A stretch of 64,000 nt of DNA from a virus. The stretch spans positions 1-64,000 of the IMG/VR virus record IMGVR_UViG_3300025141_016157; one strand, 5' to 3'. Position 1 is the stretch's first letter, and each line of letters starts with the position of its first letter. Below the pieces are notes generated by a model, which was not told where the DNA came from, did not search any database, and saw nothing but the letters and a program-made list of their open reading frames with translations. The translations under genes were made by a program, and so were the position numbers. Positions 1 through 7,971 of the stretch are shown here, in pieces.

Positions 1-1
1 G

Positions 2-133
2 GATAGACTAGGTCACGACTTTAGATATTCCATAGATAATAAAAAAATTAAATCTCTAGGCATAAGCCTGGATACAGACTTTAATAAAAACTTGCGAGAA
101 ACAGTTGAAAGTATGTTAGGAGCGTGCAAGTGA
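2..133 (+). CDS. rmlB: dTDP-glucose 4,6-dehydratase, C-terminal end (partial)
   Basis: The window opens inside this gene; only the last 43 codons are present. The visible peptide begins DRLGHDFRYSIDNKKIKSLG and continues to a LRETVESML tail. This is the characteristic C-terminus of RmlB-type dehydratases (RPGHDxRYAID, then KI..LGW, then L..TV.WY). RmlB makes dTDP-4-keto-6-deoxyglucose from dTDP-glucose, the step after RmlA, whose gene follows immediately with the RmlB stop codon overlapping the RmlA start (GTGA). The usual W of the LGW segment is replaced, so divergence is notable. Identification rests on a short tail plus the neighbour, but both agree. Confidence 0.82.
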   Translation, partial: DRLGHDFRYSIDNKKIKSLGISLDTDFNKNLRETVESMLGACK

Positions 134-1023
134 AGGGAATAATTCTTGCAGCTGGGCTTGGTACAAGATTGTATCCTATTACAAGCTGTATTTCAAAACA
201 GCTCCTGCCAATATACAATAAACCAATGATATACTACCCGTTGTCAATATTGATGCTAGGGGGAATAAAAGATATACTCATTATAACAAATCCCCACGAC
301 GCAGATAGTTTTAAAAAACTACTAGGTGACGGATCCTCACTTGGTTTAAAAATACAATATGATATTCAAAAAGAACCAAGAGGGATCGCAGATGCCCTTA
401 TAATAGGCGAATCATTTATTCAGTCTGATTCAGTATGTCTTCTTCTTGGAGATAATATATTCTATGGTCATGAAATGCCAGAATTGTTAAAAAATGTTGT
501 TAACAATGTTGAAACTGGAAAGTCAAGCGCAGTTGTATTTGGATATCCAGTAAAAAATCCAAGAAGATACGGTGTAGCAGTTTGTGATAAGTCTGGTTAT
601 GTTCTAGATATTCAAGAAAAGCCAGATAACCCAAAGTCTGACTGTGCTGTAACTGGTTTGTATATGTACGACAATACATGTGTTAGAAGGTCAAAAGAGC
701 TTGAACTATCCGGAAGAGGTGAATTAGAAATAACAGATTTAAACAAGCTATATTTAGAGGAAAAAATTTTAAATATAGAGATGTTAGGTCGAGGTCATGC
801 GTGGTTTGATACTGGGACATTTGAAAGCTTTTATGAAGCTAGTAATTTTGTTAGAAGTGTTGAAAATAGGCAAGGCCTTATGATATCAAATGTTCATGAA
901 ATAGCTTTTAGATGTGGATATATAACGCGAGATGAATTGTTAAGCTTTGTTGAAAAGTGTGGTGAAAATACATACAAGGAGTATCTTATAAAAGTCTTAA
1001 GCAAGAGTGATAAAGATGGATAA
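130..1023 (+). CDS. rmlA: Glucose-1-phosphate thymidylyltransferase
   Basis: Makes dTDP-glucose from dTTP and glucose-1-phosphate, the entry step to dTDP-deoxysugars. The N-terminus shows the nucleotidyltransferase signature GIILAAGLGTRLYP followed by SKQLLPIYNKPMIYYPLS, close to textbook RmlA. Further on are the LLLGDNIFYG motif with its metal-binding Asp and a VFGYPVKNPRRYGV segment. The length (297 residues) matches the family. I place the start at GTG 130 rather than GTG 124: AGGAG at 118-122 is 7 bases from GTG 130, and the protein then begins MKGIILA as in typical RmlA. The gene overlaps the rmlB stop and runs into the next gene, so it is part of a translationally coupled sugar operon. 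Confidence 0.95.
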   Translation: MKGIILAAGLGTRLYPITSCISKQLLPIYNKPMIYYPLSILMLGGIKDILIITNPHDADSFKKLLGDGSSLGLKIQYDIQKEPRGIADALIIGESFIQSDSVCLLLGDNIFYGHEMPELLKNVVNNVETGKSSAVVFGYPVKNPRRYGVAVCDKSGYVLDIQEKPDNPKSDCAVTGLYMYDNTCVRRSKELELSGRGELEITDLNKLYLEEKILNIEMLGRGHAWFDTGTFESFYEASNFVRSVENRQGLMISNVHEIAFRCGYITRDELLSFVEKCGENTYKEYLIKVLSKSDKDG

Positions 1024-2146
1024 AGATTACCAAAGATTTATATCTGACTTTGAAATTTCTAGCTTTACAGACTATATTTCTAAATCTAAAAAAAGTGAAG
1101 AGAGAACATTTCATACATCAAAAGGTCAAAAAAAATATGCTGACTCTAGCTTAATATTTGAAATAAAAGATGAGTGGATAAAAAAAGATATAAGTCCAAA
1201 ATTTTTATTTGCACACTTTCCACCTTTTAAAAATGAGCTAGAAGCTTTAGATTTTCCACTTTTTGTAAAGACAATTTTTCCTAATTCTATAGTAGATATA
1301 ACATATGATAAGGGAACAACTGACTTTTTATCATTTAGAATTTCTGATAATAAAATAATAAACCAGACTTCTAGTCTTGAGGGTGGATATGACTATGTGA
1401 TAGGTCGTTCTGGTGTTTTTTCTAATATGCTTCGCAGAGAATCTCATAGGGATATGTTAAAAAAATCAGGTCCAAAAATTCAAATAAAGCCAATGGGTCT
1501 TAAAAAAAATAGAGAGAATTGTGATATTTTATTTAATGATGATTTTCTTTTCTGCCCACCATCACCATATTTTAGAAATAGATGCAAAGACATATTAAAA
1601 GAAATTGATAAGAAAAACATAGCTATATTTTTAGGAAAAGTTGGAAGAGAAAAAAATCAACTTGACTATATTAGAAAGATAAAAAATGAAAATATAGGCG
1701 AATATTCAATAGTTTGTCTTGGAAATAATACAAGCGAACCAGTTTATGCAAATAGAATTAGAGAAGAATGTAGAAATAGAGGGCTCAATCTTTACATGAT
1801 CAATCAAGTTGATCACAACGTTGTTCCCGTTTTTACGTGTATAAGCAAGATTCATATTATAAATTGTGACCCAAGACCTTTTGGTCAACCATATGATCCC
1901 ATTCCAAGATGCATAGGGGAGTCTGCTATATCAAATTGTCATTCTCTTGTTTCAAAGACTACGCTTTACAATAGCGAAATGAGTCCATTTTTAACTGAGT
2001 ATGATCATGAATCTGAATCTTCCATTAATAGCAGATTTATATTATCAAAAAATATAAATACTGAAGAGTATTTTAAAAATCTTTTAACTATGGAAGAAAA
2101 GTGTATGATGATTATGAATAGGGTTCTTAGTTATGGCAAAGCATAA
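1016..2146 (+). CDS. Glycosyltransferase-like protein (GT-B fold suspected)
   Basis: A 376-residue protein. The C-terminal half looks like the nucleotide-binding domain of a GT-B glycosyltransferase: a strand-loop IAIFLGKVGREKNQLDYI around residue 205, then YSIVCLGNN, and later an RCIGESAISNCHSLVSK segment where the donor-binding E-rich loop would sit. The classic E-x7-E signature is not obvious, so the family is uncertain. The first half is not recognisable. ATG 1016 is preferred over GTG 1007 because AAGAG at 1003-1007 is correctly spaced. It overlaps the end of rmlA and the start of the deacetylase gene, so it probably acts in the same glycan pathway. It could instead be a non-catalytic GT-B relative. 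Confidence 0.55.
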   Translation: MDKDYQRFISDFEISSFTDYISKSKKSEERTFHTSKGQKKYADSSLIFEIKDEWIKKDISPKFLFAHFPPFKNELEALDFPLFVKTIFPNSIVDITYDKGTTDFLSFRISDNKIINQTSSLEGGYDYVIGRSGVFSNMLRRESHRDMLKKSGPKIQIKPMGLKKNRENCDILFNDDFLFCPPSPYFRNRCKDILKEIDKKNIAIFLGKVGREKNQLDYIRKIKNENIGEYSIVCLGNNTSEPVYANRIREECRNRGLNLYMINQVDHNVVPVFTCISKIHIINCDPRPFGQPYDPIPRCIGESAISNCHSLVSKTTLYNSEMSPFLTEYDHESESSINSRFILSKNINTEEYFKNLLTMEEKCMMIMNRVLSYGKA

Positions 2147-2771
2147 AAAAGAAACTGTGCTGCTAATAGGTCCTCATCCTGATGATGTGTTTATATCATG
2201 TGCAGGATTCGTTATATCAGCTATTGACAAATATGAATTTATTATCTGCTGTATGACAACAATGGGTGAAGATGACTACAGGGAGCGGCTAGATGAAGAA
2301 AGTGCAGCGTGGTCCAGGGTTTCTAAGGATATAGATGTTATCTTTTTTAATTCTGGCACTGATACAGAGCTTGAAAGTAGTAAAAATATCATTATACCTT
2401 TCATAGAGAATATTTGTAATGAAAGAAATCCTTCAATGATTTTTATACCATACCACACTGATACACATCAAGACCATACAGCACTATCGAATGCATGCCT
2501 ATCAGCTTGTAGATATAGAAAAAATATTATATTCTATGAGACACCGTCAACATATAATTTTCAACCAACAGTGTTTTGTGAACTATCTGATGAAAACATC
2601 GATGCAAAGAAAGATATATCAAGAGAGTATAGATCACAAGTATTAGGTGATAAAAATTACAAGATTACACTTGCTGAGATAATAGAGTCAAAAGCTCTAT
2701 CTAATGGTGTGAAAACAAGGGCGTGTAAATATGCTGAGGGATATATGCCATTTAAATACTTTCTAAGGTAG
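2133..2771 (+). CDS. PIG-L/LmbE family N-acetyl-sugar deacetylase
   Basis: Zinc-dependent deacetylase of the PIG-L/LmbE family, which removes N-acetyl groups from GlcNAc-type sugars or related conjugates. The family zinc motif P-H-P-D-D lies at residues 14-18 and the second metal/catalytic cluster THQDH at 111-115, both intact. The length of 212 residues is normal for the family. The ATG overlaps the end of the preceding glycosyltransferase-like gene by 14 bases. In context it probably edits an amino sugar built by the flanking nucleotide-sugar genes. The exact substrate cannot be read from the sequence. Confidence 0.88.
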   Translation: MAKHKKETVLLIGPHPDDVFISCAGFVISAIDKYEFIICCMTTMGEDDYRERLDEESAAWSRVSKDIDVIFFNSGTDTELESSKNIIIPFIENICNERNPSMIFIPYHTDTHQDHTALSNACLSACRYRKNIIFYETPSTYNFQPTVFCELSDENIDAKKDISREYRSQVLGDKNYKITLAEIIESKALSNGVKTRACKYAEGYMPFKYFLR

Positions 2772-2775
2772 AAAC

Positions 2776-3375
2776 ATGAAAGATCTCATAGTAACAATAC
2801 ACCAGCCTGAACATTTTCCATATGAGGGTTTTTTTAAAAAAATGGAAATGAGTGATATTTTTGTAATATTAGATAGTGTAAAATTTAAAAAAAATAATTT
2901 TCAAAATAGAAATAGGCTTGTAAACAATCAGGGAAAAGAAGAGTGGTTTGGATTCCCAGTTCCAAAGAAAAGCAATAGCATGATTATCAATGAAGTAGTA
3001 GCATGCGACGAAAGTGTCAACCCGTGGAGAAAAAAACTTTTAAAAAATCTAAAATACAATCTCGACATAGAGGCTGATAGATTCTATAACCATGAAACAC
3101 TAATTGAAATAAACATGTCAGGAATTAACTGGGTAAGAGATCAGTTAAAAATTAACACTCCCATAGTATATTCATCTCAACTCGCTGCCGCTGGAGCAAA
3201 AACTGATTTATTAGTCGAGATATGTAAAGAGCTAGGGGCATCTGAATATATTTCAGGAAATGGCGGTAGAGAGTATTTAGATTTAGAAATGTTTAAATCT
3301 GAAGATATTAAGGTAAGCTTTTTTCAATCTAAAGTTTCCAACTACTACTCAATGCTATATAATTTATCAAAATAA
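2776..3375 (+). CDS. WbqC-like family protein
   Basis: The N-terminus VTIHQPEHFPYEGFFKKMEM, followed by DIFVILDSVKFKKNNFQNRN, is the hallmark of the WbqC family (HQP.Y.PY.GF..K....D.FV..D.VQF.K....NRN). These proteins are found in O-antigen and exopolysaccharide clusters, often next to genes for amino-deoxysugars, where some act in N-acylation of the sugar. At 199 residues it is slightly shorter than the usual 220-240. It starts four bases after the deacetylase stop. A deacetylase followed by a WbqC-like protein suggests exchange of an N-acetyl group for another acyl group on a dTDP-amino sugar; that is inference. Confidence 0.85.
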   Translation: MKDLIVTIHQPEHFPYEGFFKKMEMSDIFVILDSVKFKKNNFQNRNRLVNNQGKEEWFGFPVPKKSNSMIINEVVACDESVNPWRKKLLKNLKYNLDIEADRFYNHETLIEINMSGINWVRDQLKINTPIVYSSQLAAAGAKTDLLVEICKELGASEYISGNGGREYLDLEMFKSEDIKVSFFQSKVSNYYSMLYNLSK

Positions 3376-3392
3376 AAAAGGCTGGTTTTATA

Positions 3393-4235
3393 ATGAAAAT
3401 TGGAATAATAGGGCAGGGATTTGTTGGATCTGCAATCAAAGCAGGACTTGAAAAATTCTATACAGTTCTTACATACGATATCGATATCTCGAAATGTAAC
3501 AATAGCCACGAAGATGTATGCGAAAATTCAGATATTATTTTTGTATGTTTGCCCACACCCATGAGAAAGGATGGGTCTTGTGATACAAGAATACTAGAAG
3601 ATGAAATTAAAAAAATAGATACTGAGTGCTCAGGTAACAATAGAAATAAACCAATTCTTGTAGTTAAATCTACTGTGCCACCTGGTACAACAGAGTCTAT
3701 AAACAATAAGACTTTTCTTGATGTCTGTTTTAGTCCAGAATTTTTAACAGAGGCAAATTCATTTGATGATTTTAAAAATCAAACAAGAATAATAATAGGC
3801 GGACCAAGACCGGCAACGGGAAAGGTAAAGCGAATGTTCAGAAGAGCATTTCCAACAACACCTATAATAAAAACTGGTCATAGAACTGCAGAAATGGTAA
3901 AGTATTTTACAAACAGCTTCCTTGCTTCAAAAGTTATTTTTGCAAATGAGATGTATGATATATGCACATCTCTAGGAATAGATTATGATAAAGTGACTGA
4001 ATATTCTCTCTATGATAAGCGAATCGGAAGAAGTCACTTGATGGTTCCAGGGCCAGACGGAGATAGGGGATATGGCGGACACTGCTTTCCAAAAGATGTA
4101 GAGGCTATAATTAAATTTTCATCCGAGGCGGGCGTGGATGCTAGTCTTCTAAAGAAAGTTAATGATATAAACAATACCATACGATCAAATAGAGATTGGG
4201 AAAATATGAAAGGAAGAGCTGTAAGTGAAGACTAG
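3393..4235 (+). CDS. UDP-glucose/GDP-mannose dehydrogenase family protein, short form
   Basis: The N-terminal Rossmann motif GIIGQGFVGSA, the VCLPTPMRKDG and KSTVPPGTTE segments and the FSPEFLTEA motif are those of UDP-glucose/GDP-mannose 6-dehydrogenases, which oxidise a nucleotide hexose to its uronic acid with NAD. The catalytic Cys sits in GGHCFPKD (Cys231). Only 45 residues follow this motif, giving 280 residues against about 390-450 in the family, so the C-terminal nucleotide-sugar-binding domain is missing. The stop codon is clean and the next gene overlaps it, so this looks like a compact phage form rather than a recent truncation. Activity and substrate are uncertain. Confidence 0.87.
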   Translation: MKIGIIGQGFVGSAIKAGLEKFYTVLTYDIDISKCNNSHEDVCENSDIIFVCLPTPMRKDGSCDTRILEDEIKKIDTECSGNNRNKPILVVKSTVPPGTTESINNKTFLDVCFSPEFLTEANSFDDFKNQTRIIIGGPRPATGKVKRMFRRAFPTTPIIKTGHRTAEMVKYFTNSFLASKVIFANEMYDICTSLGIDYDKVTEYSLYDKRIGRSHLMVPGPDGDRGYGGHCFPKDVEAIIKFSSEAGVDASLLKKVNDINNTIRSNRDWENMKGRAVSED

Positions 4236-5115
4236 CCTAGTCACCGGTGGATGCGGCTTCATAGGAAGCCACATAGTCGACAGGCTTATAGAGCTAGGGC
4301 ACAACGTAAGAGTTATTGACGACTTATCCGCTCAGGAAAATGAGGAGTTTTATTATAATGATAAAGCAAAATATTGGAAAAAAGATATTTCTAAAGATGA
4401 CTGTTGCAATATTTTTGACAATGTTGATTACGTATTTCACCTTGCTGCCCGTAGTCGCATTCAGCCTACTATTAAAAATCCTGGCTCTTGCTTTGAGGTT
4501 AACGTAGTAGGTACACAGAGGGTTCTAGAATGGTCCAGGTTGAACTCTGTTGATAAAATTGTATATTCTAGTACGTCATCTTTATACGGACAACAGAATT
4601 CAATTCCGTTCCAGCCGAATATGCCTTCTTACTGTCTAAACCCATATTCAATGTCAAAATGGATGGGAGAGCAGGTTTGCAAGCTATACTTTCAGCTATA
4701 TGGAGTCAAAAGCATAGCGCTAAGATATTTTAATGTTTATGGACCTAGAGAGCCAATTAAAGGGCATTATGCTCCTGTTATTGGACTATTTAAGAGACAG
4801 TCATTAGAGGGTAGAAGAATGACTATTGTCGGAGACGGTCTACAGAAAAGAGATTTTACCTATATTGACGATGTTGTCTCTGCAAATATTTGTGCTATGT
4901 CATCAAGTATTAATCACAGTGTGTATAACGTGGGAACTGGTAAAAATTATGAAATTATTGAAGTTGGTGATATGATAAAAAATAATTCTGGGTTTGAGCA
5001 TATAGGCGAAAGGCCAGCTGAGGTAAGAGAGACCCTTGCAGATATTAGCAAGACTACATCTGAACTAGGGTGGAAACCTGTATGGTCACTTGAGGATAAA
5101 ATTAACGAGTATTGA
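4225..5115 (+). CDS. NAD-dependent nucleotide-sugar epimerase/dehydratase (extended SDR)
   Basis: The extended short-chain dehydrogenase fold is clear: GGCGFIGSHIVDRLIELGH at the N-terminus binds NAD, VFHLAARSR follows, and the catalytic YSMSKWMGE (Y-x3-K) is intact with an upstream STSSLYG. The ALRYFNVYGPR segment and the RDFTYIDDVV motif are those of UDP-glucose 4-epimerase and related enzymes. The length (296 residues) is near normal. It begins with GTG inside the end of the dehydrogenase gene (11-base overlap). Whether it is a 4-epimerase, a dehydratase or a decarboxylase on UDP-uronic acid cannot be decided; the adjacent dehydrogenase makes a UDP-sugar substrate plausible. Confidence 0.88.
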   Translation: MKTSLVTGGCGFIGSHIVDRLIELGHNVRVIDDLSAQENEEFYYNDKAKYWKKDISKDDCCNIFDNVDYVFHLAARSRIQPTIKNPGSCFEVNVVGTQRVLEWSRLNSVDKIVYSSTSSLYGQQNSIPFQPNMPSYCLNPYSMSKWMGEQVCKLYFQLYGVKSIALRYFNVYGPREPIKGHYAPVIGLFKRQSLEGRRMTIVGDGLQKRDFTYIDDVVSANICAMSSSINHSVYNVGTGKNYEIIEVGDMIKNNSGFEHIGERPAEVRETLADISKTTSELGWKPVWSLEDKINEY

Positions 5116-5117
5116 TA

Positions 5118-5543
5118 ATGACAAATAAAAAGAAAAGAAACTGGACAAAAAATAGAGATATTCTTAAGTCTATTTCGAATCCTTCAAAAGATTCCTATGA
5201 AATTAAGATGAAAATTCCAGAGCTTACATTTGAGGGAGTACGTGGCCAACCAGATTTTGCAAAGCTTTATATCACATTTTACCCTGGCGACAAAGTTATA
5301 GAGCTAAAATCTTTAAAGGAGTATTTCTTTGCATTTAGATCTCAGCTATATTCTTACGAAAGAATTATCAATGTTATCTATGATGATATGATGGCAGCCT
5401 ACGAACCCTCAAGACTTCGACTTGTTATGACTTGTAATCCAAGGGGTGGTATATCGTCTAAGCTTACTGTAGATTCTGATTGGGGAGTAAGGGGCGGAAA
5501 AGATATCTTTAAAGACTGGGTCGGTCAAACTGATGAGTGGTGA
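5118..5543 (+). CDS. QueF-like T-fold protein lacking the catalytic Cys
   Basis: Resembles the single-domain preQ0 reductase QueF (7-cyano-7-deazaguanine to preQ1, NADPH-dependent). Family landmarks are a GQPDF box (residues 43-47 with its conserved Asp), VIELKSLKEYFFAFRSQ, the substrate-binding Glu in SYERIIN (His-Glu in QueF, here Tyr-Glu), and the terminal NPRGGISS. The catalytic Cys four residues before GQPDF is replaced by Glu39 (TFEGVRGQPDF, against xLCPxTGQPDF in QueF). The thioimide chemistry of QueF should therefore be impossible. It may instead bind or transfer a 7-deazaguanine, as QueF-like amidinotransferases do, although those keep the Cys. ATG 5118 is chosen over TTG 5112. No other queuosine gene is in the window. 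Confidence 0.8.
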   Translation: MTNKKKRNWTKNRDILKSISNPSKDSYEIKMKIPELTFEGVRGQPDFAKLYITFYPGDKVIELKSLKEYFFAFRSQLYSYERIINVIYDDMMAAYEPSRLRLVMTCNPRGGISSKLTVDSDWGVRGGKDIFKDWVGQTDEW

Positions 5544-5739
5544 AATACATGAGTGGCTCGTCTATATAGTTGACAAGCATGGCTTCCCGGGAAGTGTTGC
5601 AAAAGAGTTTCAGGTGAAATCATATACGCTTCTTGGGGCAGCAATGAAAGCAGATAGGATAATTAAAAAAGAACATCCAGGCTGGAATATACAAAGGCTG
5701 TGGTGGCTTAATCCAAAGATGTCAAGAAGAACTGTATAG
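5533..5739 (+). CDS. Small protein of unknown function
   Basis: A 68-residue protein, not recognised. The ATG overlaps the QueF-like stop by 11 bases, which argues for a real, coupled gene. The sequence starts GEIHEWLVYIVDKHGF and has a Trp-rich tail (WNIQRLWWLNPK). The start HEWLVYIVD...GFPGSV followed by a TLLGAAMKADRIIKKEHPGW helix resembles small modulator-type folds, with a hydrophobic strand followed by a helix. Its position might tie it to the QueF-like protein or the nuclease that follows. No function is claimed. Confidence 0.6.
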   Translation: MSGEIHEWLVYIVDKHGFPGSVAKEFQVKSYTLLGAAMKADRIIKKEHPGWNIQRLWWLNPKMSRRTV

Positions 5740-5799
5740 TTTTTATCCTATATTGTGAAAAAATAAGGTTTTTTGTGTAAAATATATGTAGGAGAAAAA

Positions 5800-6651
5800 A
5801 TGAAAGACACTACAAAGAATAGCTTTCCAACTGGAAAACCTCATATTTCTTTTTCTGAAATAAAGATATGGAAAGAGTGCTCATGGCGTCACAAGCTAAT
5901 ATACATTGATAAAATAGATATGTTTGAACCTTCACCCTATTTAGGATTTGGAACAGTCGTTCATGAGGGATGCGAGAATATTCTTGAAGGAAAAGATCCA
6001 GATAAGGAGATTCTATTAAATAATATTAGAGATGATTTTAAAACACACGGATTTGATGATCCCGAATGGGTTGAAAAACAGCCCGGATGGTATAAAAAAT
6101 CATCAAATGTCGGCGTAGAGAAGTGGTGTGAGTGGGCTGTGAATATGTGGACAGAAGTTCCAGACTTCCTAGATAAAACATTCCCGGGCTGGGAATGTTT
6201 TGATGCAGAAGAGTCACTTTATGAGTCAATATCGAAAAGAGATATATCCTTTAAAGGATATATTGATGGAATTATAAAAGTTCCAAAAAAGAGAGGGTCC
6301 GGGTTTAACTATTGGATTATAGACTGGAAAACTGCTGGTACATATGGCTGGAGAAGAGATAAAAAGCAAGACTTGGGAATGACTGCACAGCTAATTCTCT
6401 ACAAGCACTTCTGGGCAAGAAAACACGGTATTGATATAAAAGATGTTAGATGCGGATTTATTCTCTTAAAAAGAGGCGCCAAACCTGGAAAGATATGTGA
6501 GCTTGTGACAGTTTCTGTTGGTCCGAAATCTCTGGATAGAGGAAAAAAATTAATGAACAACATGATAGGTTCCGTTAAAAAAGGAATGTTTTTAAAAAAT
6601 AGAGATTCATGTACTTATTGCCCATATTATCTTACAGACCATTGTAAATAA
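5800..6651 (+). CDS. PD-(D/E)XK exonuclease of the RecB/Cas4 type with Fe-S cluster
   Basis: A 283-residue nuclease of the RecB C-terminal/Cas4 kind. The motif series is complete: His55 (GTVVHEG), Asp156 (GYIDGII), Asp175 and Lys177 of IDWKTA, and Gln197 in the AQLILY motif. Cys27, Cys271, Cys274 and Cys282 have the arrangement that holds a 4Fe-4S cluster in AddB and Cas4 proteins. It probably resects DNA ends for recombination or degrades foreign DNA. ATG 5800 is the start because AGGAG at 5790-5794 precedes it at good spacing; an in-frame TTG at 5773 lacks this. A 60-base gap before it suggests an independent transcription unit. Confidence 0.87.
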   Translation: MKDTTKNSFPTGKPHISFSEIKIWKECSWRHKLIYIDKIDMFEPSPYLGFGTVVHEGCENILEGKDPDKEILLNNIRDDFKTHGFDDPEWVEKQPGWYKKSSNVGVEKWCEWAVNMWTEVPDFLDKTFPGWECFDAEESLYESISKRDISFKGYIDGIIKVPKKRGSGFNYWIIDWKTAGTYGWRRDKKQDLGMTAQLILYKHFWARKHGIDIKDVRCGFILLKRGAKPGKICELVTVSVGPKSLDRGKKLMNNMIGSVKKGMFLKNRDSCTYCPYYLTDHCK

Positions 6652-6666
6652 TATTATGTTCAATCT

Positions 6667-6694
6667 TTAACAGATTTATTAATTTGTGTACTAT
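6667..6694 (+). promoter_or_regulatory. Possible sigma70-type promoter
   Basis: In the 68-base gap before the first GT-B glycosyltransferase there is TTAACA (one mismatch to TTGACA), a 16-base spacer and TACTAT (two mismatches to TATAAT). The region is AT-rich, so chance matches are easy; this is only a candidate. Confidence 0.25.
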
Positions 6695-6719
6695 TTGTTA
6701 GACCGGAGTTCACTACAAA

Positions 6720-7961
6720 ATGAAGAAAAAAATATTAGTTTTATCTGATCATGCACTTTCAACATCTGGCGTGGGAGTTCAGACTAGACATTTAATTGAG
6801 GGTCTATTAAAGAAAAACAAGTACACTTTTAGACAGTTTGGTGCAGCACTAAAGCATGCAGACTACAGGACTGTTGTTGTAAATGATGACTTTATTATCA
6901 AGCCAATAGATGGATTTGGAGATAGAGAGACACTCAGGGTGACACTGGCAACAGAGAAACCAGATGCACTTTTAATATTTACTGATCCCAGATTTTTTAT
7001 CTGGCTTTTTGAAATGGAAGACGAAATACATCAAATATGTCCAATTATATGGTGGCATGTATGGGACAATACACCATATCCGAAGTTCAATGACCCGCTG
7101 TACAGAGCAACAGATTCAATTAACTGTCACAGTTATCATACTTACACACAGCTTAGTGAACACCATAGTGAAAAAACAAATTTTATCCCACACACAGTTC
7201 CAGAAGAGATATTTAAAAAACTTCCAGAAAATGAAAGAATTAACAGTAAGCGAGCTCTTCTTGGAAATAGCAAAGAGGATGACTTTGTAGGAATATGGAT
7301 TAATAGAAACGCAAAGAGAAAGAGATCGTCTGATGTATTAGAATCATGGAAAATTTTCCTAGAAGATCTTGAAAAAAATGAAGGTCATAGAAATGCAACT
7401 CTCATTATGCATTGCGACCCGCATGACCCAGAAGGTGCAAATTTATTAATAGTATCAGAAATGATGGGAATACAAGATAATGTACTATTCTCAAGGGATA
7501 GAATAGATTTTGATCAAATGAATATTCTTTATAATATATCTGATTTTTGTTTAAATATTAGCTTTGCAGAAGGCTTTGGACTATCAACTCTTGAGTCAAT
7601 GCAAGCTGGAACTCCAATAATTGCTGCAAAAACAGGAGGCTTAACACGACAGGTTGTTGATCATAGGGATGGAACTGAAAATGGCGTTGCGCTAGACATA
7701 GATTTCAAAACCCTTGTGGGATCGCAAGGTGTGCCGTACATACATGAAGACTATGTCTCTTCTGAGAATGTAGCAAAGGGAATTATGAAAATGTACAACA
7801 AGACTGATACTGAGAAATCTATGCTCTCAGATAAAGTTATGAGATACGTTAAAAATTCATTTTACTATGATGATATGATAGATTCCTGGGATAAAGAGTT
7901 GACAGCTACAATCCAAAATTGGAAAAATTCATATAAAAGATACAGCATTAAAACAATATAG
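6720..7961 (+). CDS. Glycosyltransferase family 4-type (GT-B)
   Basis: A retaining GT-B glycosyltransferase of 413 residues. The N-terminus KILVLSDHALSTSGVGVQTRHLIEGL contains the Gly-rich acceptor-side loop typical of group 1 enzymes. The C-terminal donor site is textbook: SFAEGFGLSTLESMQAGTPI with the E-x7-E pair Glu284/Glu292, then AKTGG. It sits ten bases upstream of a second glycosyltransferase, so the two probably add consecutive sugars. Possible acceptors are host surface glycan, virion protein or modified phage DNA. No membrane segment is visible, so the enzyme is cytoplasmic. Confidence 0.9.
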   Translation: MKKKILVLSDHALSTSGVGVQTRHLIEGLLKKNKYTFRQFGAALKHADYRTVVVNDDFIIKPIDGFGDRETLRVTLATEKPDALLIFTDPRFFIWLFEMEDEIHQICPIIWWHVWDNTPYPKFNDPLYRATDSINCHSYHTYTQLSEHHSEKTNFIPHTVPEEIFKKLPENERINSKRALLGNSKEDDFVGIWINRNAKRKRSSDVLESWKIFLEDLEKNEGHRNATLIMHCDPHDPEGANLLIVSEMMGIQDNVLFSRDRIDFDQMNILYNISDFCLNISFAEGFGLSTLESMQAGTPIIAAKTGGLTRQVVDHRDGTENGVALDIDFKTLVGSQGVPYIHEDYVSSENVAKGIMKMYNKTDTEKSMLSDKVMRYVKNSFYYDDMIDSWDKELTATIQNWKNSYKRYSIKTI

Positions 7962-7971
7962 GCAAGTTTAG

